This document shows positions 1-8,111 of a stretch of 64,000 nt of DNA, in pieces. The position numbers were made by a program, and so were the translations under genes. The notes beneath the pieces were generated by a model. That model ran no database searches. It was not told the DNA's origin and saw only the letters and a program-made list of their open reading frames with translations. Where the stretch lies: contig NZ_JACHXA010000008.1 in assembly GCF_014191775.1 (NCBI RefSeq), positions 62,001 to 126,000 on the forward strand. Direction: 5' to 3'. This stretch comes from Limibacillus halophilus. GTDB lineage: Bacteria; Pseudomonadota; Alphaproteobacteria; Kiloniellales; CECT-8803. The first letter of the stretch is position 1, and each line of letters starts with the position of its first letter.

Positions 1-1
1 C

Positions 2-403
2 GGCGCTGACGACTATATTGTAAAGCCCTTCGATCTCGCCGAGTTATCGGCCCGAATTCGCAGTAATTTGCGGCGCACCGAGGCGAGTGGGTCCAGCCTG
101 CCGGATGAACAGCGTCTCGATGGCTTCACTCTCAATAGTTTGGTCGGCACCTTGAGTTTCAAGGACAACACGATCGACCTGACGGAAAAGGAAGCCGCGA
201 TCCTCGGCTACCTTGCAAATAACCCGAACCGGGTCATTCCAAGAGACGAGATGTATCTTTATCTAAGTGGTCGGAATTGGGATGGTGTCGATCGTAGTTT
301 AGACGTTTATCTCTGCCGGATTCGTAACAAGATGCATGGCCTCAATCCACGTTACAACGGCATAAAGACGATCCGTGGCGTGGGCTACAAACTAACCAAA
401 TAG
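2..403 (+). CDS. OmpR/PhoB-family response regulator, C-terminal part (5' end outside window)
   Basis: The reading frame is open from base 2, so the gene begins before the window. The first residues read GADDYIVKPFD, the end of a receiver domain with the conserved Lys-Pro of the last beta strand. About 25 residues later comes a winged-helix DNA-binding domain ending in IRGVGYKL, typical of OmpR/PhoB regulators. It should bind DNA when phosphorylated by a partner kinase. Its stop overlaps by 12 bases the stop of the convergent histidine kinase gene, which is a possible but unproven partner. A TTG at 68 would give only the DNA-binding half and is not needed, because the frame runs in from outside. 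Confidence 0.9.
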   Translation, partial: GADDYIVKPFDLAELSARIRSNLRRTEASGSSLPDEQRLDGFTLNSLVGTLSFKDNTIDLTEKEAAILGYLANNPNRVIPRDEMYLYLSGRNWDGVDRSLDVYLCRIRNKMHGLNPRYNGIKTIRGVGYKLTK

Positions 404-2023
404 GGCATTATCGCCTGTATCGGATTGTTGATCTTCCGACCCCTGACTAATCTTTTCTCGCTCGGCGGCAAGCTGATGCCGGTGATACTCTTCCGCGACC
501 TGGGGCGTTGGCAGCAGCAAGAAGATTTTCGTGCCCCTTCCTTCCTCGCTCTCAATCCAGCAATCGCCGCCTGACTGACGAACGAACCCAATTACCATGC
601 TCAGGCCAAGACCGGTTCCACGACCGGCTTCCTTGGTCGTATAGAATGGGTCGAACGCCCTTTTGATAACCTCTTCGGTCATGCCGGTGCCCTGATCCGA
701 TACTTCCACCAGAACATACTCTCCCGGGATCAGGTTCGTTTCGCGCCCCTCCTGGCGTTTTTGTGTGGTCGCCTGCGCGCCGATCCGAATCTCGCCCCCC
801 TGAGGCATCGCCTCGGCCGCGTTGAGTAACAGGTTGAGCATCACGCCCTTGAACTGTTCGCCATCGACAGCGACAAGCAAGTCCGGATCAAAATCCTCGA
901 CAATGATTTGCGCCTTTCCCTTGATCGCCGGTCGGGAGAATTCGATGCTGCGCTTGATCAGGTCGGCGATAGCAAAATCATCGATATCCAATTCCTGTTG
1001 ACGTGCGTAGGCCAAAAGCTGCCGACTGAGATTCGCTCCTTGTTTGGCTGCACTTAGGATGCGCGTAACCAGGCGGTTTCTGCGGGCCTCTTCATCCCCT
1101 GACATCCCCATCAGCTCGGCATTGCCATGGATCACCATCAGGAGGTTGTTGAACTCGTGAGCCACGCCGCCCGTCAGAATACTGAGAGATCGCGCCTTTT
1201 CCATCTCAGCCAGCATTTGCTGTGCCTTGCGGTCGGCAACCGAGCGCCGCAAGGCCTCGCGCCGCGAATCCCGTTCCGCCTCCAACAAAAGCAACAACAT
1301 CTGATGGGCCTTGGCATCGGCTTCTGCCCGACGCTGCGCTTCCTGCCGTCCGCGTTTTTCCAACCGCAGCATCCGCGCTATGAGGCTGCTTTCCTTTCGA
1401 AGCGTGAGGAAAACCGCCAGAGTGAGCAAGCCGGCAACGCCGGAGGAAACATAGATGATGATCTTGATAATTTGGGTTTCAGAGCCGTGTATTCGACGGA
1501 TCCAGTTCGTTTCCGTATAGAGTGTCGTTGAGATCGAACGAGCGAGCTGCTGCATCTCCGGCACTGCCATTTCGAGCTTCTCGACAAATGGTCGGGTCGT
1601 GCCGGTGCGCTCGTAATCCTGATAGAGCTCCTTTACCAGGCTCTGCAATCTACGAACCTGACCTTGATCGTCAGGATCCAACTGCCCCAGGGCTGCACCG
1701 TAACGACCCTGTCCGGCAAGACTGACCCGACTGACCAGAATCTGAAAACGTAAACCCAGTTGGTCTTGCATTTCAGCAAACTTGGCCGGGTCGGCTTCCA
1801 TCGCTTCATGCACGACGGCGGAAGTTTTGTAGACCTCTATCTCGATATTGTAGACCTGCCAGAGGGTCTCGTTGACACTGTCCTGTATCTCTACATTCTT
1901 CTTAAAGAACAGAAACAAGCTGAGCGGAATCGAACTGAGCAACAACACGCAAAGAAAGAGCATGATGTACTCGGTTATAATATTCCGTTGTTCTTTACCT
2001 TCTACCGGCTCCGTTACAGACAT
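392..2023 (-). CDS. Membrane sensor histidine kinase (NtrB-like catalytic core)
   Basis: A 543-residue kinase. It has a transmembrane helix near residues 16-41, a helical periplasmic region of about 145 residues, a second helix near 185-207, and a long charged coiled coil to about 285. The phosphoacceptor motif GGVAHEFNNLL follows (His about 289), then an HATPase_c domain with the N box (NLLLNAAEAMPQGG) and the G boxes (GTGLGLSM). There is no HAMP domain that I recognise and no fused receiver. The ATG at 2023 is preferred because AGGTGA precedes it and the upstream gene stops at 2029; a start at 2065 would lie inside that gene. It is the last gene of a three-gene operon with a SUOX-fold exported protein and a CheY-like receiver. 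The periplasmic region or the SUOX protein may sense the signal (inference). Confidence 0.9.
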   Translation of the reverse strand: MSVTEPVEGKEQRNIITEYIMLFLCVLLLSSIPLSLFLFFKKNVEIQDSVNETLWQVYNIEIEVYKTSAVVHEAMEADPAKFAEMQDQLGLRFQILVSRVSLAGQGRYGAALGQLDPDDQGQVRRLQSLVKELYQDYERTGTTRPFVEKLEMAVPEMQQLARSISTTLYTETNWIRRIHGSETQIIKIIIYVSSGVAGLLTLAVFLTLRKESSLIARMLRLEKRGRQEAQRRAEADAKAHQMLLLLLEAERDSRREALRRSVADRKAQQMLAEMEKARSLSILTGGVAHEFNNLLMVIHGNAELMGMSGDEEARRNRLVTRILSAAKQGANLSRQLLAYARQQELDIDDFAIADLIKRSIEFSRPAIKGKAQIIVEDFDPDLLVAVDGEQFKGVMLNLLLNAAEAMPQGGEIRIGAQATTQKRQEGRETNLIPGEYVLVEVSDQGTGMTEEVIKRAFDPFYTTKEAGRGTGLGLSMVIGFVRQSGGDCWIESEEGRGTKIFLLLPTPQVAEEYHRHQLAAEREKISQGSEDQQSDTGDNALFG

Positions 2024-2028
2024 TGGCT

Positions 2029-2586
2029 TCACCTGACCGTAATGCGGTAAAGCTGCCAGACCCACAGGTCATGCACATCCGCCCGGTCGATCGCCGGATT
2101 ATCATCCTGCGGGAAAACCAGCCACAACGGGCCTTTTTCGGAAACCGGCATCTCCGCGCCGTTGTGTTGGTAGGCTATCAACGGTTGATAGGGAAGGTAG
2201 CGCGGCAAATCCAAGGTGATGCTGTATTCGTTCAATGCCGTAAGCACCACCGACGTGCCCCGTGCCTTGACGGCCTGCAGCAAATTTACCAACCGAACGC
2301 CTCGAAACTCCTGCACGCCGTCCGTCCAGGGAGTCATCGTCCGCACGATATCCGCAGGAAAGCTTTCCAGCATCGAGAGATCGAAAACCGCGCGGTCACC
2401 ATCGTTTCCCTGGCCGATTGCGCCATCAATCTCCAGGATGGTATCACCGGTTGGCTTGGCGATTTGAGCAGCCGCATTACTGGGTCCAATGACGCTTGAG
2501 GTCATCAGTAAAATTGCCGCAAAAATCAGCATCCACAGCGATGAACTGAAAGCGCCAATTGTTGCTCCAACGCCGCTACGCATCAT
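2029..2586 (-). CDS. Exported SUOX-fold (molybdopterin-binding-like) protein, probable sensory accessory
   Basis: A protein of 185 residues with an N-terminal hydrophobic segment (about residues 15-35) ending in a plausible AxA cleavage site, so it is probably periplasmic. The rest resembles the small oxidoreductase molybdopterin-binding domain (SUOX fold), with the pattern FRGVRLVNLL, an ITLDLPRYLP-like stretch and a GPLWLVFPQDD...W segment. The mature part has no cysteine, so the thiolate that ligates molybdenum in catalytic members is missing. I infer a binding or sensing role rather than catalysis. The start at 2586 forms an ATGA overlap with the upstream receiver gene, and the kinase gene starts 5 bases after its stop, so the three are translationally coupled. 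Confidence 0.72.
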   Translation of the reverse strand: MMRSGVGATIGAFSSSLWMLIFAAILLMTSSVIGPSNAAAQIAKPTGDTILEIDGAIGQGNDGDRAVFDLSMLESFPADIVRTMTPWTDGVQEFRGVRLVNLLQAVKARGTSVVLTALNEYSITLDLPRYLPYQPLIAYQHNGAEMPVSEKGPLWLVFPQDDNPAIDRADVHDLWVWQLYRITVR

Positions 2587-2999
2587 GCCCCACCGGTAGG
2601 GATCGCTTGAGTCTGCACCGGGTCGCTCCTGCCAAGGCAGGCTTCGACCACGTCCGATAGCTCCTTCATGCTGTAGGGCTTTGGAAGATAACAACAACCC
2701 GGCACTTCGCGGCGCGCTGATTCCACAACGCTGGCGCTGTATCCCGAAGTCAGGACGACGCGAATATCCTTCGCAATTCGCCGCGCCTCCATCGCCAATT
2801 CGGCGCCGGACAACCCGGGCATGACAATATCGCTGACCAGCACCTGAAAAGGTGGAACTTCACGCAATAGCTTGATTGCCGTTTCCGCGTCGTTGGCAAC
2901 GGCTACTTCATGCCCCAAAGCCGTCAGAAGGTCTGAGACGGTTTCCGCAACTTCGACTTCGTCCTCCACCAGCAGAATACGAACGCCAGCTCTCTTCAT
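2583..2999 (-). CDS. Single-domain CheY-like response regulator
   Basis: About 138 residues forming one receiver domain. It has the acidic pocket (LLVEDEVEV), a phosphoacceptor Asp in VSDIVMPGLSG, the Thr/Ser switch in LTSGYSAS, and the conserved Lys in YLPKPYS. There is no output domain, only a short tail. The ATG at 2999 follows a GGGGG stretch and removes an unlikely N-terminal extension; in-frame ATGs lie further upstream. It is the first gene of the receiver - SUOX - kinase operon. The sequence resembles receivers found at the C-termini of hybrid kinases, so it may be a detached receiver that modulates or drains phosphate from the neighbouring kinase (inference). Confidence 0.85.
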   Translation of the reverse strand: MKRAGVRILLVEDEVEVAETVSDLLTALGHEVAVANDAETAIKLLREVPPFQVLVSDIVMPGLSGAELAMEARRIAKDIRVVLTSGYSASVVESARREVPGCCYLPKPYSMKELSDVVEACLGRSDPVQTQAIPTGGA

Positions 3000-3086
3000 G
3001 TGGCCCCCAAACCCCATCCGTAACATTATGACTCTACCTTCTACGACACCCAAACAAAAGTGTGGCCGGTAAGTGCATTCGTGGAA

Positions 3087-3111
3087 TGGTTGATTATCGA
3101 ATAGCCAACCA
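3087..3111. promoter_or_regulatory. Short inverted repeat upstream of the receiver-SUOX-kinase operon
   Basis: TGGTTG at 3087-3092 is mirrored by CAACCA at 3106-3111 across an AT-rich 13-base spacer. It lies about 90 bases upstream of the receiver gene start, in an AT-rich stretch, so it could be an operator. It could equally be a hairpin in a plus-strand transcript ending at the terminator at 3213-3248. Only the symmetry is seen; the role is inferred. Confidence 0.3.
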
Positions 3112-3212
3112 TAGATAGCTTAACAAAATTTAACGGCAGAACTCTTTGCGTCGAGACAAAGCCATCGCATACTTACTTCGCAGTCATAGTATTGCTCTTC
3201 TTCACGTCGCCT

Positions 3213-3248
3213 GGGCGGGAACCCTCACCGGTTTCCGCCCAATTTTTT
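3213..3248 (+). terminator. Intrinsic terminator in plus orientation, with no plus-strand gene before it
   Basis: An 11-base stem (3213-3223 with 3230-3240, one G-T pair) with a 6-base loop is followed by AATTTTTT. The T-tract shows plus orientation. On the minus strand, downstream of the EEP gene stop, there is no T-tract on the exit side, although the hairpin may still stabilise that transcript's end. No protein-coding gene precedes it on the plus strand. Confidence 0.6.
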
Positions 3249-3254
3249 CCGCAT

Positions 3255-4238
3255 CTAATCCGCGTCTAAAATGTCAAATTCGGCAACCAAGGGCGCATGG
3301 TAACTTTCTGGGCTTTGCCCGACGCACGCATAAGCGGATAGTTCGTCACCCAACGCCTCGTTATGCACTTCGATTGTGCTGAATGCATTCAGCAAGTTGC
3401 GCGACGCCAGTATATGATCCAGCATAGTTTTGCGCCCCGCATGAATGACGCTAAATCTGCGCCAATCGGGAAGAACGCGTTCCAATGGCGTCAGGACCTT
3501 GCCGGACAAAGCCCCATTGCCCGTATCATCGAGATCCGCACGCAGAATCCTTAAGGGTACTTCTTCGCTCTCCGCATTGAGGTCGCCACAAACAGCCACT
3601 AGAGCATCGGGATCGGCAGACAGCACCTCCTCAACGAAAAGCCGAGCCTCCAACGCCTGGCCGTTACGCTTCATGCTGGCAAGAAAGAACCCTTCGGCCC
3701 AACCTGAAACACTGTTCCAGGAAAAACTGCCGCTCTTCTCGCCGGGCAACGCTGCCGCCAGAGGCGCGCGCAGATGCAAATTCACAACCCAGAGCCGCTG
3801 CATCGTGGGGAATTCGATCAAGCCGGCCAGCAAGGGCCGATCCCAGCCCACAGCCTTGGCCCCAGCGTCCGGCTCTACACGTGTCTGATATAGCGGCGGC
3901 TCCAACAGCTCTTCCTTTATCTGTCGGCGCTCCAGGAACGGCCATCGGCTGATGATCACGAGGTTGTGCTTATCTAGCAAAGACCCATCATCATGGGCCG
4001 TACCCAACCGGTGAAAGTTCTGGTAGGGGCTATCTGCGAGAAGCTGATTGAGCGCATCCAGGCTACGCGGCTCAGCCGACAGGATACGTTGGGCATTGAC
4101 CTCCTGGAAGCACAGCACGTCTGCATTCAAACGCGCCAACTGCGGACGCAAGACCGAGAAGCGCGCCTCCACCGGCGCGGAAGCCTTGGGCCCGCTATCC
4201 AGGTTCTCCAGATTAAAGGTCGCCAACCTCACTTTCAT
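3255..4238 (-). CDS. Endonuclease/exonuclease/phosphatase (EEP) family protein
   Basis: 327 residues with the EEP fold landmarks in order: an N-terminal TFNLENL (Asn of the active site), CFQEVNA (metal-binding Glu), VVNLHLRAPL, VCGDLNAESEEVPLRIL (catalytic Asp-x-Asn), LDHILASRNL and a C-terminal YHAPLVAEF resembling the SDHxP motif with Tyr for Ser. The family hydrolyses phosphodiesters (DNA, RNA, lipid head groups or inositol phosphates) with Mg2+; the substrate cannot be told here. No signal peptide is visible, so it is probably cytoplasmic. It starts 29 bases after the second permease gene of the basic amino-acid ABC operon and is probably cotranscribed with it, although no functional link is obvious. 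Confidence 0.85.
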   Translation of the reverse strand: MKVRLATFNLENLDSGPKASAPVEARFSVLRPQLARLNADVLCFQEVNAQRILSAEPRSLDALNQLLADSPYQNFHRLGTAHDDGSLLDKHNLVIISRWPFLERRQIKEELLEPPLYQTRVEPDAGAKAVGWDRPLLAGLIEFPTMQRLWVVNLHLRAPLAAALPGEKSGSFSWNSVSGWAEGFFLASMKRNGQALEARLFVEEVLSADPDALVAVCGDLNAESEEVPLRILRADLDDTGNGALSGKVLTPLERVLPDWRRFSVIHAGRKTMLDHILASRNLLNAFSTIEVHNEALGDELSAYACVGQSPESYHAPLVAEFDILDAD

Positions 4239-4267
4239 GGCCAGCCCGCTTTCCTTTGAAAAGGCAG

Positions 4268-5059
4268 CTACCGCAAGGCAAAGGTCTTCTTGGCTGTAAG
4301 GGCCTTGGCAGCCTCGACATCGCCGCGATCACGTACGTGACGCATCATCATGGTCTCTACCCGTCCCATGAAGTAGAAGATCGCGTAGGACGACGCCAGG
4401 TAAACAATCCCGACGAAGAACAGTGGTTCGTAAATTCGATAAGAATAAGACTGCGCCGCACGCGCAACCCCGAAAAGGTCCATGACGGTAACGAGGCTAA
4501 TAATCACCACGGCCTGGAACAGGAACACCACTTCGTTTGTGTAGGCCGGGAAACCAATACGAATCGCCTTGGGGAAAATAATCCGGCGGAAGCGCTTCAT
4601 GGACGACATGCCGATGACCTTCGCCGCCTCAATTTCGCCAAATGGCACTGCCTGAATGGCGCCGCGGAAGATTTCCGCGGTGTAAGCCGTCGTATTCAAC
4701 AAATAAACCAGCAGACTGACGTAGAGAGGCTCCCTGAAGAACCACCAGATGCCCATGTTCTGGAGTTCGGGCCGAAACTGCCCCGAGCCGTAATAGAACA
4801 GATAAAGTTGCACGATCAGCGGCGTACCGCGAAAAAAGAACATGTACGCAAAGGTGGGCACGCGGATCAGCGGGTTGCGCGACAGACGCATGACTGCGAC
4901 CGGTATGGCAATGAAAAACCCGACAAGCAGCGTCGAGAATGTCACGCCCAGCGTAACCATGAATCCCCTGGAATAACGGCCCAGATACTCATAGGTCAGC
5001 GGACCCCAGCCGGAATAATCTCCCCAATCGATCACCGGCAGCCAGGAGATATCGGGCAT
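4268..5059 (-). CDS. Basic amino-acid ABC transporter, permease (HisM/ArtM type)
   Basis: 263 residues with several hydrophobic helices and the permease EAA loop (EIEAAKVIGMSSMKRFRRIIFPKAIR). This is the inner-membrane subunit that forms the channel with the preceding permease for arginine, ornithine, lysine or histidine-type substrates. The start at 5059 overlaps the upstream stop as TAATG and has a GAGGAGAG ribosome site before it; an upstream ATG at 5089 lies inside the previous gene. Family assignment is firm, substrate specificity inferred. Confidence 0.92.
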   Translation of the reverse strand: MPDISWLPVIDWGDYSGWGPLTYEYLGRYSRGFMVTLGVTFSTLLVGFFIAIPVAVMRLSRNPLIRVPTFAYMFFFRGTPLIVQLYLFYYGSGQFRPELQNMGIWWFFREPLYVSLLVYLLNTTAYTAEIFRGAIQAVPFGEIEAAKVIGMSSMKRFRRIIFPKAIRIGFPAYTNEVVFLFQAVVIISLVTVMDLFGVARAAQSYSYRIYEPLFFVGIVYLASSYAIFYFMGRVETMMMRHVRDRGDVEAAKALTAKKTFALR

Positions 5060-5805
5060 TACTCTCTCCTCACGCCGCGGTTGGCCCAAACCTCGGCCCA
5101 GTGCTGCAAGCGGATCGAAAGCACCGTAATCGCGAGGTAGAGAAAGGCTGCCGTGATGAAAAACAAGAACGGTTGGCGGGTCGAACGCCCATGCACATCG
5201 GCCATGCGCATCAACTCATCAAGCTGCACAACCGACATCAGTGCGGTGGCCTTGACAAGCACCAGCCAGACGTTACCGATCCCTGGCAGCGCAAATCGCC
5301 ATACCTGGGGCAGCATAATTCGCCAGAACGTCTTGATACGGTGCATGCCGATCGCGTGCGCGGCCTCCACCTGCCCCTTGTCGAGGGACTGGAAGGCGCC
5401 GCGAAAAACCTCGGTCATGAAGGCCCCGTAAACGGTCCCCAGGGTCAAGGTTCCGGTGACGAAGGGATTGAGGTCGATGCGAATATCCTCGCCGGTCAGG
5501 GCGGTGATGCTGTCTTGGATTCCCTGCGTTACACCGTAATACACGACGATGATCAGCACCAATTCCGGTACACCGCGCACGATTACCGTGTAAGCGCTAC
5601 CGACGGTGTTGGCCAGTTTGCTGTTGGATAGTTTTGCCCAAGCACCCAGCAGCCCCAGCAGAACAGCCAAAGGGAGCGCCGAGAACGCCGTCATGAGGGT
5701 GATCCTCAAGCCCTCCATCAACTGATCAGCACGGCTGCGATAGAACAGGTCTATCGACTCCCATAACGGGCCAATCAATGGCAGGGAAAGGACGAATTCC
5801 TCCAT
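5059..5805 (-). CDS. Basic amino-acid ABC transporter, permease (HisQ/ArtQ type)
   Basis: 248 residues of the polar amino-acid permease family. Its transmembrane segments include one around VLLGLLGAWAKLS, and it has the EAA motif QVEAAHAIGMHRIKTFWRIMLPQVWR that docks on the ATPase. It pairs with the next gene to form the membrane dimer. It is separated from the binding-protein gene by 126 bases containing a hairpin, while its own stop overlaps the next start, as usual for subunits made in equal amounts. Confidence 0.92.
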   Translation of the reverse strand: MEEFVLSLPLIGPLWESIDLFYRSRADQLMEGLRITLMTAFSALPLAVLLGLLGAWAKLSNSKLANTVGSAYTVIVRGVPELVLIIVVYYGVTQGIQDSITALTGEDIRIDLNPFVTGTLTLGTVYGAFMTEVFRGAFQSLDKGQVEAAHAIGMHRIKTFWRIMLPQVWRFALPGIGNVWLVLVKATALMSVVQLDELMRMADVHGRSTRQPFLFFITAAFLYLAITVLSIRLQHWAEVWANRGVRRE

Positions 5806-5878
5806 GGCTCCTGCTTAAACTCCCAGATTACGGCGTGGCGCCCAGGCAGGATGATGCCTCTTGAACGCCGGAAATAGT

Positions 5879-5914
5879 GGAGGCGGGCTCGCAGTGGCTG
5901 CAATACCCGCCTCC
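5879..5914 (-). promoter_or_regulatory. Intercistronic hairpin after the binding-protein gene
   Basis: A perfect 9-base stem (GGAGGCGGG at 5879-5887 with CCCGCCTCC at 5906-5914) lies 18 bases after the stop of the binding-protein gene and before the permeases. The following minus-strand sequence is only weakly T-rich. Such hairpins usually stop part of the transcription or protect the upstream mRNA, giving more binding protein than permease. The hairpin is seen; the role is inferred. Confidence 0.6.
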
Positions 5915-5931
5915 GAACGTTACTTCACACT

Positions 5932-6723
5932 TCAGCTCTCGGCGCCATAGACGTCGAAATCAAAGTACTTCTCGTTGATCTTTTGATAGATGCCCTTGGC
6001 GCGTATGTCGGAAATGGCCTCGTTCAGGCATTCTCTCAGTTTGTCTTCACCCTTGCGAACGGCAATACCAGCGCCTTCGCCATGGAACTTCGGATCGTTG
6101 TAGTCAGGCCCCACGAACTGGAAGCCCTCACCATCGGGGGTTTCAAGAAAACCGTCCAACAGAGCCACGGAGTCCGCCATCACCAGGTCCAGGCGACCGG
6201 AAGCTAGGTCCGCGTTCGCCTCTTCCTGAGTGCCGTAGTTACGTACTTCGGCCTTTGGGAAAGTGGCGCGCAGGAAATCCTCGTGAATGGTGGCACGTTG
6301 CACACCGACGACCTTCCCGGCCAACCCGTCCGGAGAAATATCGAAGTTGGAGTCCTTGGCCGCCACAAATTTGGCCGGCGTGTTGTAGTACTTGCCGGTG
6401 AAGTCAACGACTTCCATACGTTTTGGGGTAATCGACATCGACGCGATGATCGCATCGTACTTTTTGGCCTGAAGCCCCGGAATGATGCCATCCCAATCCT
6501 GGGTGATGAAGGTGCAGTTCAACCCTGCCGACTCACACAAGGCGTTGGAGATGTCTATATCGAAGCCGACCAGATTACCGGCATCGTCAATGGAGTTGAA
6601 CGGAGGGTAGGCGCCTTCGGTGCCTACACGCACATCCATCCCTTGGCATGCCCCTGCGATTGCCTGCCCTGCAACAGTCATTGCCGCCAACGCGGCCACG
6701 CTTGCAACTGCGATTTTCTTCAT
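5932..6723 (-). CDS. Basic amino-acid ABC transporter, periplasmic binding protein (HisJ/ArgT type)
   Basis: 263 residues with a signal peptide (about residues 1-23, ending AIA-GAC) and the SBP_bac_3 fold: VRVGTEGAYPPFNSIDDAGNLVGFDIDI, CTFITQDWDGIIPGLQAKKYDAIIASMSITPKR-type motifs and the hinge region. The paired cysteines (about 47 and 54 of the mature protein, CESAGLNC) are typical of lysine/arginine/ornithine-binding proteins. A GGAGG ribosome site precedes the ATG. It is the second gene of the operon, after the ATPase, and is followed by a hairpin. Confidence 0.92.
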   Translation of the reverse strand: MKKIAVASVAALAAMTVAGQAIAGACQGMDVRVGTEGAYPPFNSIDDAGNLVGFDIDISNALCESAGLNCTFITQDWDGIIPGLQAKKYDAIIASMSITPKRMEVVDFTGKYYNTPAKFVAAKDSNFDISPDGLAGKVVGVQRATIHEDFLRATFPKAEVRNYGTQEEANADLASGRLDLVMADSVALLDGFLETPDGEGFQFVGPDYNDPKFHGEGAGIAVRKGEDKLRECLNEAISDIRAKGIYQKINEKYFDFDVYGAES

Positions 6724-6773
6724 GGCTTTTTTTTCCTCCGTGATGGTTCGCAGTCAAAGTGCCACCCTAACCA

Positions 6774-7547
6774 TTAGAGATGGCTGGATAAAAACTGACG
6801 AAAACGCTCGGTCTTCGGTTCCGTGAACATCTGACCGGGCGCGCCTTCCTCCTCCACCCGTCCTTGGTGGAGAAAAATAACCTTGTTGGAGACCTCCCGC
6901 GCAAACCCCATTTCGTGGGTTACCACGATCATGGTCCGCCCTTCCTCGGCGAGTTGCCGCATCACGCGCAGCACCTCACCAACTAACTCAGGATCCAATG
7001 CCGAGGTCGGTTCGTCGAACAGCATCACCTCCGGTTCCATCGCCAAAGCTCTGGCTATTGCGGCACGCTGCTGTTGGCCGCCGGAAAGGTGCGCGGGGTA
7101 ATAATCAAGCTTGTCGGAAAGGCCAACTTTGTTCAGAACTTCCTTGGCGGTCTCGATTGCCTCGGGCTTGGACTTCCCCAATACCTGGACCGGCCCCTCG
7201 ATCACGTTTTGAAGCACGGTCATATGTGTCCAGAGGTTGAAGCTCTGGAACACGAAGCCAAGCTTCGAGCGAATACGATCAACCTGTTTGGAGTCGGCTG
7301 CGATCGGCCGACCTCTCCGGTCCAGGCCCATGCGAATTTCTTCGCCGCCTACGACGACGCGTCCTTGCTCCGGTGTCTCCAAAAGATTGATGCAGCGCAG
7401 GAACGTGGATTTACCGGACCCACTGGACCCAAGCATAGAAATCACGTCACCTTGGTTGGCGGTGACGTCAATTCCCTTCAATACTTCCAGATCACCAAAA
7501 CGCTTATGGACGTCTTCGACAATCAATGCCGGCTGGCCATTCGCCAT
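6774..7547 (-). CDS. Basic amino-acid ABC transporter, ATP-binding subunit (HisP type)
   Basis: 257 residues of the polar amino-acid ABC ATPase family. Visible are Walker A (GSSGSGKST), the Q loop (FVFQSFNLW), the signature LSGGQQQR, Walker B ([12 protein letters not shown]) and the switch His ([12 protein letters not shown]). The insertion after the first beta sheet ([16 protein letters not shown]) is typical of the HisP subgroup. It is the first gene of a five-gene minus-strand unit (ATPase, binding protein, two permeases, EEP enzyme). The 84 bases before it are AT-rich and probably carry the promoter. Confidence 0.93.
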   Translation of the reverse strand: MANGQPALIVEDVHKRFGDLEVLKGIDVTANQGDVISMLGSSGSGKSTFLRCINLLETPEQGRVVVGGEEIRMGLDRRGRPIAADSKQVDRIRSKLGFVFQSFNLWTHMTVLQNVIEGPVQVLGKSKPEAIETAKEVLNKVGLSDKLDYYPAHLSGGQQQRAAIARALAMEPEVMLFDEPTSALDPELVGEVLRVMRQLAEEGRTMIVVTHEMGFAREVSNKVIFLHQGRVEEEGAPGQMFTEPKTERFRQFLSSHL

Positions 7548-7631
7548 GCCTATGTACGGCCTCCCTGTGGCCTGTAGTTTTTATTTTATAGTTGAAACTT
7601 AGACGGCTCAGCACGGCCTTGCAAAAGGAAT

Positions 7632-8111
7632 TTAATCCTTTTCGCCGCGCCCAAGGATCTGATCGACCCGACGGCGCTCCTCATCACTAAGAGGCAAAGG
7701 CGCACAAGCACTGGCCACTGGCCGATGGCCTCGAAGATATACCCATACGCTCAGGCCGCCCAACAGCAACAAGACCAAGGGACCAAACCATAACACGTAG
7801 GTGCTCGGCTTGACTGGCGGCCTCAACAGCACGTAATCGCCATACCGAGCGACCAGGAAGTCCCGCACCTGGCCGTTGCTGTCGCCAGATACTATACGCT
7901 CTCGGATCATGATCCGCAGATCGCGCGCCAAGTCGGCGTTGGAAGAATCGATGTCTTGATTCTGGCACACCACGCAGCGAATGGATTTTGATATTTCGCG
8001 CGCGCGAGCCTCTTGCTGGGGATCGGAAAGCATTTCTCCCGGTTCCACCGCAAAAGCCGCGCCGCTGATAGACGCCGTAATCAGCAGCAGAGCGAGGGCA
8101 ACGCCCTTCAT
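7632..8111 (-). CDS. ccmH: Cytochrome c maturation protein CcmH (CcmL-type thiol-redox subunit)
   Basis: 159 residues with a signal sequence (about 1-21), then the family signature containing RCVVCQNQ with the redox pair Cys46 and Cys49, a long amphipathic region, and a C-terminal membrane anchor around YVLWFGPLVLLLLGGLSVWVYL. It keeps apocytochrome c cysteines reduced for haem attachment and works with CcmF. It has the short, single-domain form, and no CcmI (CycH) TPR gene follows. Its start overlaps the ccmG stop as ATGA. Confidence 0.92.
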   Translation of the reverse strand: MKGVALALLLITASISGAAFAVEPGEMLSDPQQEARAREISKSIRCVVCQNQDIDSSNADLARDLRIMIRERIVSGDSNGQVRDFLVARYGDYVLLRPPVKPSTYVLWFGPLVLLLLGGLSVWVYLRGHRPVASACAPLPLSDEERRRVDQILGRGEKD

